From NCBI GenBank assembly GCA_045577755.1, contig JAZNJA010000237.1, forward strand, positions 1 through 15,719: a stretch of DNA of 15,719 bases, written 5' to 3'. The notes beneath the pieces are model-generated. The model saw only the letters and a list, made by a program, of their open reading frames with translations, did no database searches and had not been told where the DNA came from. The position numbers were made by a program, and so were the translations under genes. How positions within the stretch are numbered: position 1 is the stretch's first letter; each line of letters starts with the position of its first letter. The DNA is from CAMEON01 sp045577755. Its GTDB lineage: Bacteria > Bacillota > Clostridia > Oscillospirales > CAG-272. Below, in pieces: positions 14,087-15,719 of this stretch.

Positions 14087-14683
14087 TCAATTCTTCAATA
14101 TCTCCGCCACCTTCGCAATAGCCTTTCCGCGGTGACTGATGGCGTTCTTCTCCTCGGCGGACAGCTCCGAGAAGGTCTTGCCTAAGGGGGCGTAGTAGAA
14201 GTAGGGGTCGTAGCCAAATCCCCCTTCGCCGCGGGCGTCGTCAATAATGAGACCTTCGGTCTCGCCACGGACCGTGACCTCTCGCCCGTCGGGGTAGACC
14301 AGGGCGATGCAGCAGACGAAGCGGGCGGTGCGCTCCTCGGCGGGGGTATCCGCCAGGTTCCGGAGCAGGAGCGCGTTGTTGGCGGCATCGTCGCCGTGAC
14401 CTCCCGCGTAACGGGCGGAGTAGACCCCGGGGGCGCCGTTGAGGGCGTCCACCGATAAGCCGGAGTCATCGGCGATGGCGGGATAACGGTGATTCCCTGC
14501 CTCCACGGCGGTACGGGCCTTGGTGAGGGCGTTCTCCTCGTAGGTCTCACCGTTCTCCTCGATGTCACCGATATATCCCACGTCATCCAGGGAGAGGATG
14601 CGGACGTCCGGGAAGTGGTTCCCCAGGATGGCCTCCACCTCACGGATCTTCTTTTTGTTTCGTGAAGCAAGAATGAGTTCCAT
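14087..14683 (-). CDS. rdgB: XTP/dITP diphosphatase (RdgB/HAM1 family)
   Basis: A 198-residue house-cleaning enzyme that converts dITP, ITP and XTP to monophosphates, keeping deaminated purines out of nucleic acids. The N-terminal ILASRNKKK (4-12), ENGETYEENA (43-52), ADDSGLSVDALNGAPG (71-86), GFGYDPYF and SHRGKA motifs are all present, and length is normal. The start at 14683 lies three bases beyond the ftsY stop, with GGAGAA inside the end of ftsY, so the two genes form one transcription unit. The gene ends just before a dispersed repeat and a palindrome, with no clear intrinsic terminator. Confidence 0.95.
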   Translation of the reverse strand: MELILASRNKKKIREVEAILGNHFPDVRILSLDDVGYIGDIEENGETYEENALTKARTAVEAGNHRYPAIADDSGLSVDALNGAPGVYSARYAGGHGDDAANNALLLRNLADTPAEERTARFVCCIALVYPDGREVTVRGETEGLIIDDARGEGGFGYDPYFYYAPLGKTFSELSAEEKNAISHRGKAIAKVAEILKN

Positions 14684-14686
14684 GGC

Positions 14687-15577
14687 TTATTCTCCAAACA
14701 GAGCCGAGACGAAATCCTCGGCATCGAATTCCTGCATATCGTCGATCTTCTCGCCAACACCGATGAACTTGACGGGGATGCCCAGCTCACGTTTGATGGA
14801 GATGATGATACCGCCCTTGGCGGTGCCGTCCAGCTTGTTCAGGGTGATGCCCGTGATCTTGGCGGCCTGGCTGAATTCCTTGGCCTGGGACACGGCGTTC
14901 TGGCCCGTGGTGGCATCCAGCACCAGCAGAGTTTCACGGCAGGCGCCGGGGAGCTCGCGGTCGATGACGCGGTCGATCTTAGAAAGCTCGTTCATGAGGT
15001 TCTTCTTGTTCTGGAGGCGGCCTGCGGTGTCGATGATGAGCACGTCGGCCTGCTTTTTCTTGGCGGCGGCGATGGCGTCGAAGACCACGGCGGCGGGGTC
15101 ACTGCCCTCGTTCTGGCGCACCATGTCTACCTTGGCGCGCTCACACCACACGGCCAGCTGGTCAATGGCGGCGGCGCGGAAGGTATCGGCGGCGGCCACC
15201 ACCACCTTTTTGCCCTGGAGGCGCAATCTCTTGGAGATCTTACCGATGGAGGTGGTCTTGCCCGCGCCGTTGACACCGATGACCAGCAGGACGCTGGGGG
15301 TGGTGGTCAGGGTCAGGGGCTGGGACTCGCCGATCATGTCGGTCATGATCTCGCGCAGGGCATCCATGACCTGGTCCTTCTCCTTGAGACGGCCGTCCTT
15401 GATGCGCTCGCGGAGCTCGTCCATGATCTCCTCGGTGGCGGTAAAGCCCACGTCGGCGGAGATCAGGATCTCCTCCAGCTCCTCCAGAAGGTCCTCGTCC
15501 ACCCTGGTGAAGGCCTTCAGAAGGTTATCCACGGGGGCGAAAAGGGCGTTACGGGTCTTGGTCAGACCCGACTTGAG
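14687..15577 (-). CDS. ftsY: Signal recognition particle receptor FtsY, N-terminus missing
   Basis: About 296 trustworthy residues of FtsY, the SRP-family GTPase that receives ribosome-SRP complexes at the membrane. An NG domain is complete from LKSGLTKTRN onward: the helical N domain with LLEELEEILISADVG, then GVNGAGKTTSIGK (P-loop), DTFRAAA, DTAGR, NKLDGTAKGG and GVGEKIDDMQEFD. The frame stays open to 15679, but everything right of 15577 is an inverted copy of part of this gene, so the 34 extra N-terminal residues are not authentic. In relatives the protein starts a few residues before LKSGL, as in M-G-F-F-x-K-L-K, so only a short piece is probably lost. There is no long acidic A domain visible. 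It is followed closely by rdgB. Confidence 0.9.
   Translation of the reverse strand, partial: LKSGLTKTRNALFAPVDNLLKAFTRVDEDLLEELEEILISADVGFTATEEIMDELRERIKDGRLKEKDQVMDALREIMTDMIGESQPLTLTTTPSVLLVIGVNGAGKTTSIGKISKRLRLQGKKVVVAAADTFRAAAIDQLAVWCERAKVDMVRQNEGSDPAAVVFDAIAAAKKKQADVLIIDTAGRLQNKKNLMNELSKIDRVIDRELPGACRETLLVLDATTGQNAVSQAKEFSQAAKITGITLNKLDGTAKGGIIISIKRELGIPVKFIGVGEKIDDMQEFDAEDFVSALFGE
15083..15224. repeat. Inverted repeat, inner arm, inside ftsY
   Basis: Reverse complement of 15578-15719. Position x in the other arm pairs with 30802 - x. 138 of 142 bases match, and this arm is in frame with FtsY. Confidence 0.95.
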
Positions 15578-15719
15578 GCGCCCCCAGGGCAAAAAGGTGG
15601 GGGGGGCCCCCGCCGATACCTTCCGCGCCGCCGCCATTGACCAGCTGGCCGTGTGGTGTGAGCGCGCCAAGGTAGACATGGTGCGCCAGAACGAGGGCAG
15701 TGACCCCGCCGCCGTGGTC
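15578..15719. repeat. Inverted repeat, outer arm, at the right edge (probable assembly fold-back)
   Basis: Read on the plus strand, this segment encodes the FtsY stretch with ADTFRAAAIDQ again, in the opposite direction. The four differences from the inner arm (15583, 15601, 15604, 15609) lie near the junction and all create G or C runs; 15610-15719 is exact to the window edge. The arms are separated by 353 bases. Confidence 0.95.

Noticed and set aside
15578..15719. A second, rightward ftsY gene beginning at the right edge
   Set aside because: It is an exact inverted copy of an internal ftsY segment, beginning mid-domain with no start codon or ribosome site, so a fold-back artefact explains it better.

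Overview
The window looks like chromosomal DNA from a GC-rich member of the Clostridia, probably a gut or anaerobic relative of the Oscillospirales or Christensenellales. The clues are near-consensus TTGACA/TATAAT promoters, AGGAGG-type ribosome sites, the conserved yhbY-nadD-yqeK-rsfS cluster, a secreted amidase with a T/E/P-rich stalk, and short extragenic palindromes. The lineage is an inference; no rRNA or tRNA gene is present.

Layout, left to right. 1-279: no protein gene. It holds a palindromic repeat, one copy of a 21-nt dispersed repeat, and a leftward unit made of a perfect promoter, about 87 nt of RNA and an intrinsic terminator, which I read as an unassigned small RNA gene. 280-2324: two leftward genes, a UROD/MtaA-type protein and a DegV fatty-acid-binding protein, separated by a terminator. 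2325-2653: a divergent promoter region. 2654-4021: a secreted zinc amidase that probably hydrolyses peptidoglycan. 4201-5808: a rightward two-gene operon, a MerR regulator with a membrane hairpin and zinc ribbon followed by a CPBP intramembrane protease, with a MerR-like 19-bp-spacer promoter. A bidirectional terminator follows.

5867-11701 is a leftward two-gene operon. An ADP-ribosylglycohydrolase-family enzyme comes first, then a 1333-residue cytosolic RCC1-repeat protein of about 30 blades. Its promoter is interlocked with the terminator of the next operon upstream. 11854-13887 is the leftward housekeeping cluster yhbY-nadD-yqeK-rsfS (ribosome assembly and silencing, NAD synthesis, dinucleotide hydrolysis). 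14087-15577 carries rdgB and ftsY, set off from the cluster by a palindromic repeat and the second copy of the 21-nt repeat.

The last 142 bases (15578-15719) are an inverted copy of ftsY sequence at 15083-15224, so the right edge is probably an assembly fold-back. The true FtsY N-terminus is missing and the apparent first 34 residues are not trustworthy.

The items most worth following are the small RNA gene, the membrane MerR/CPBP protease pair, the ADP-ribosylglycohydrolase/RCC1 operon, and the palindromic end.
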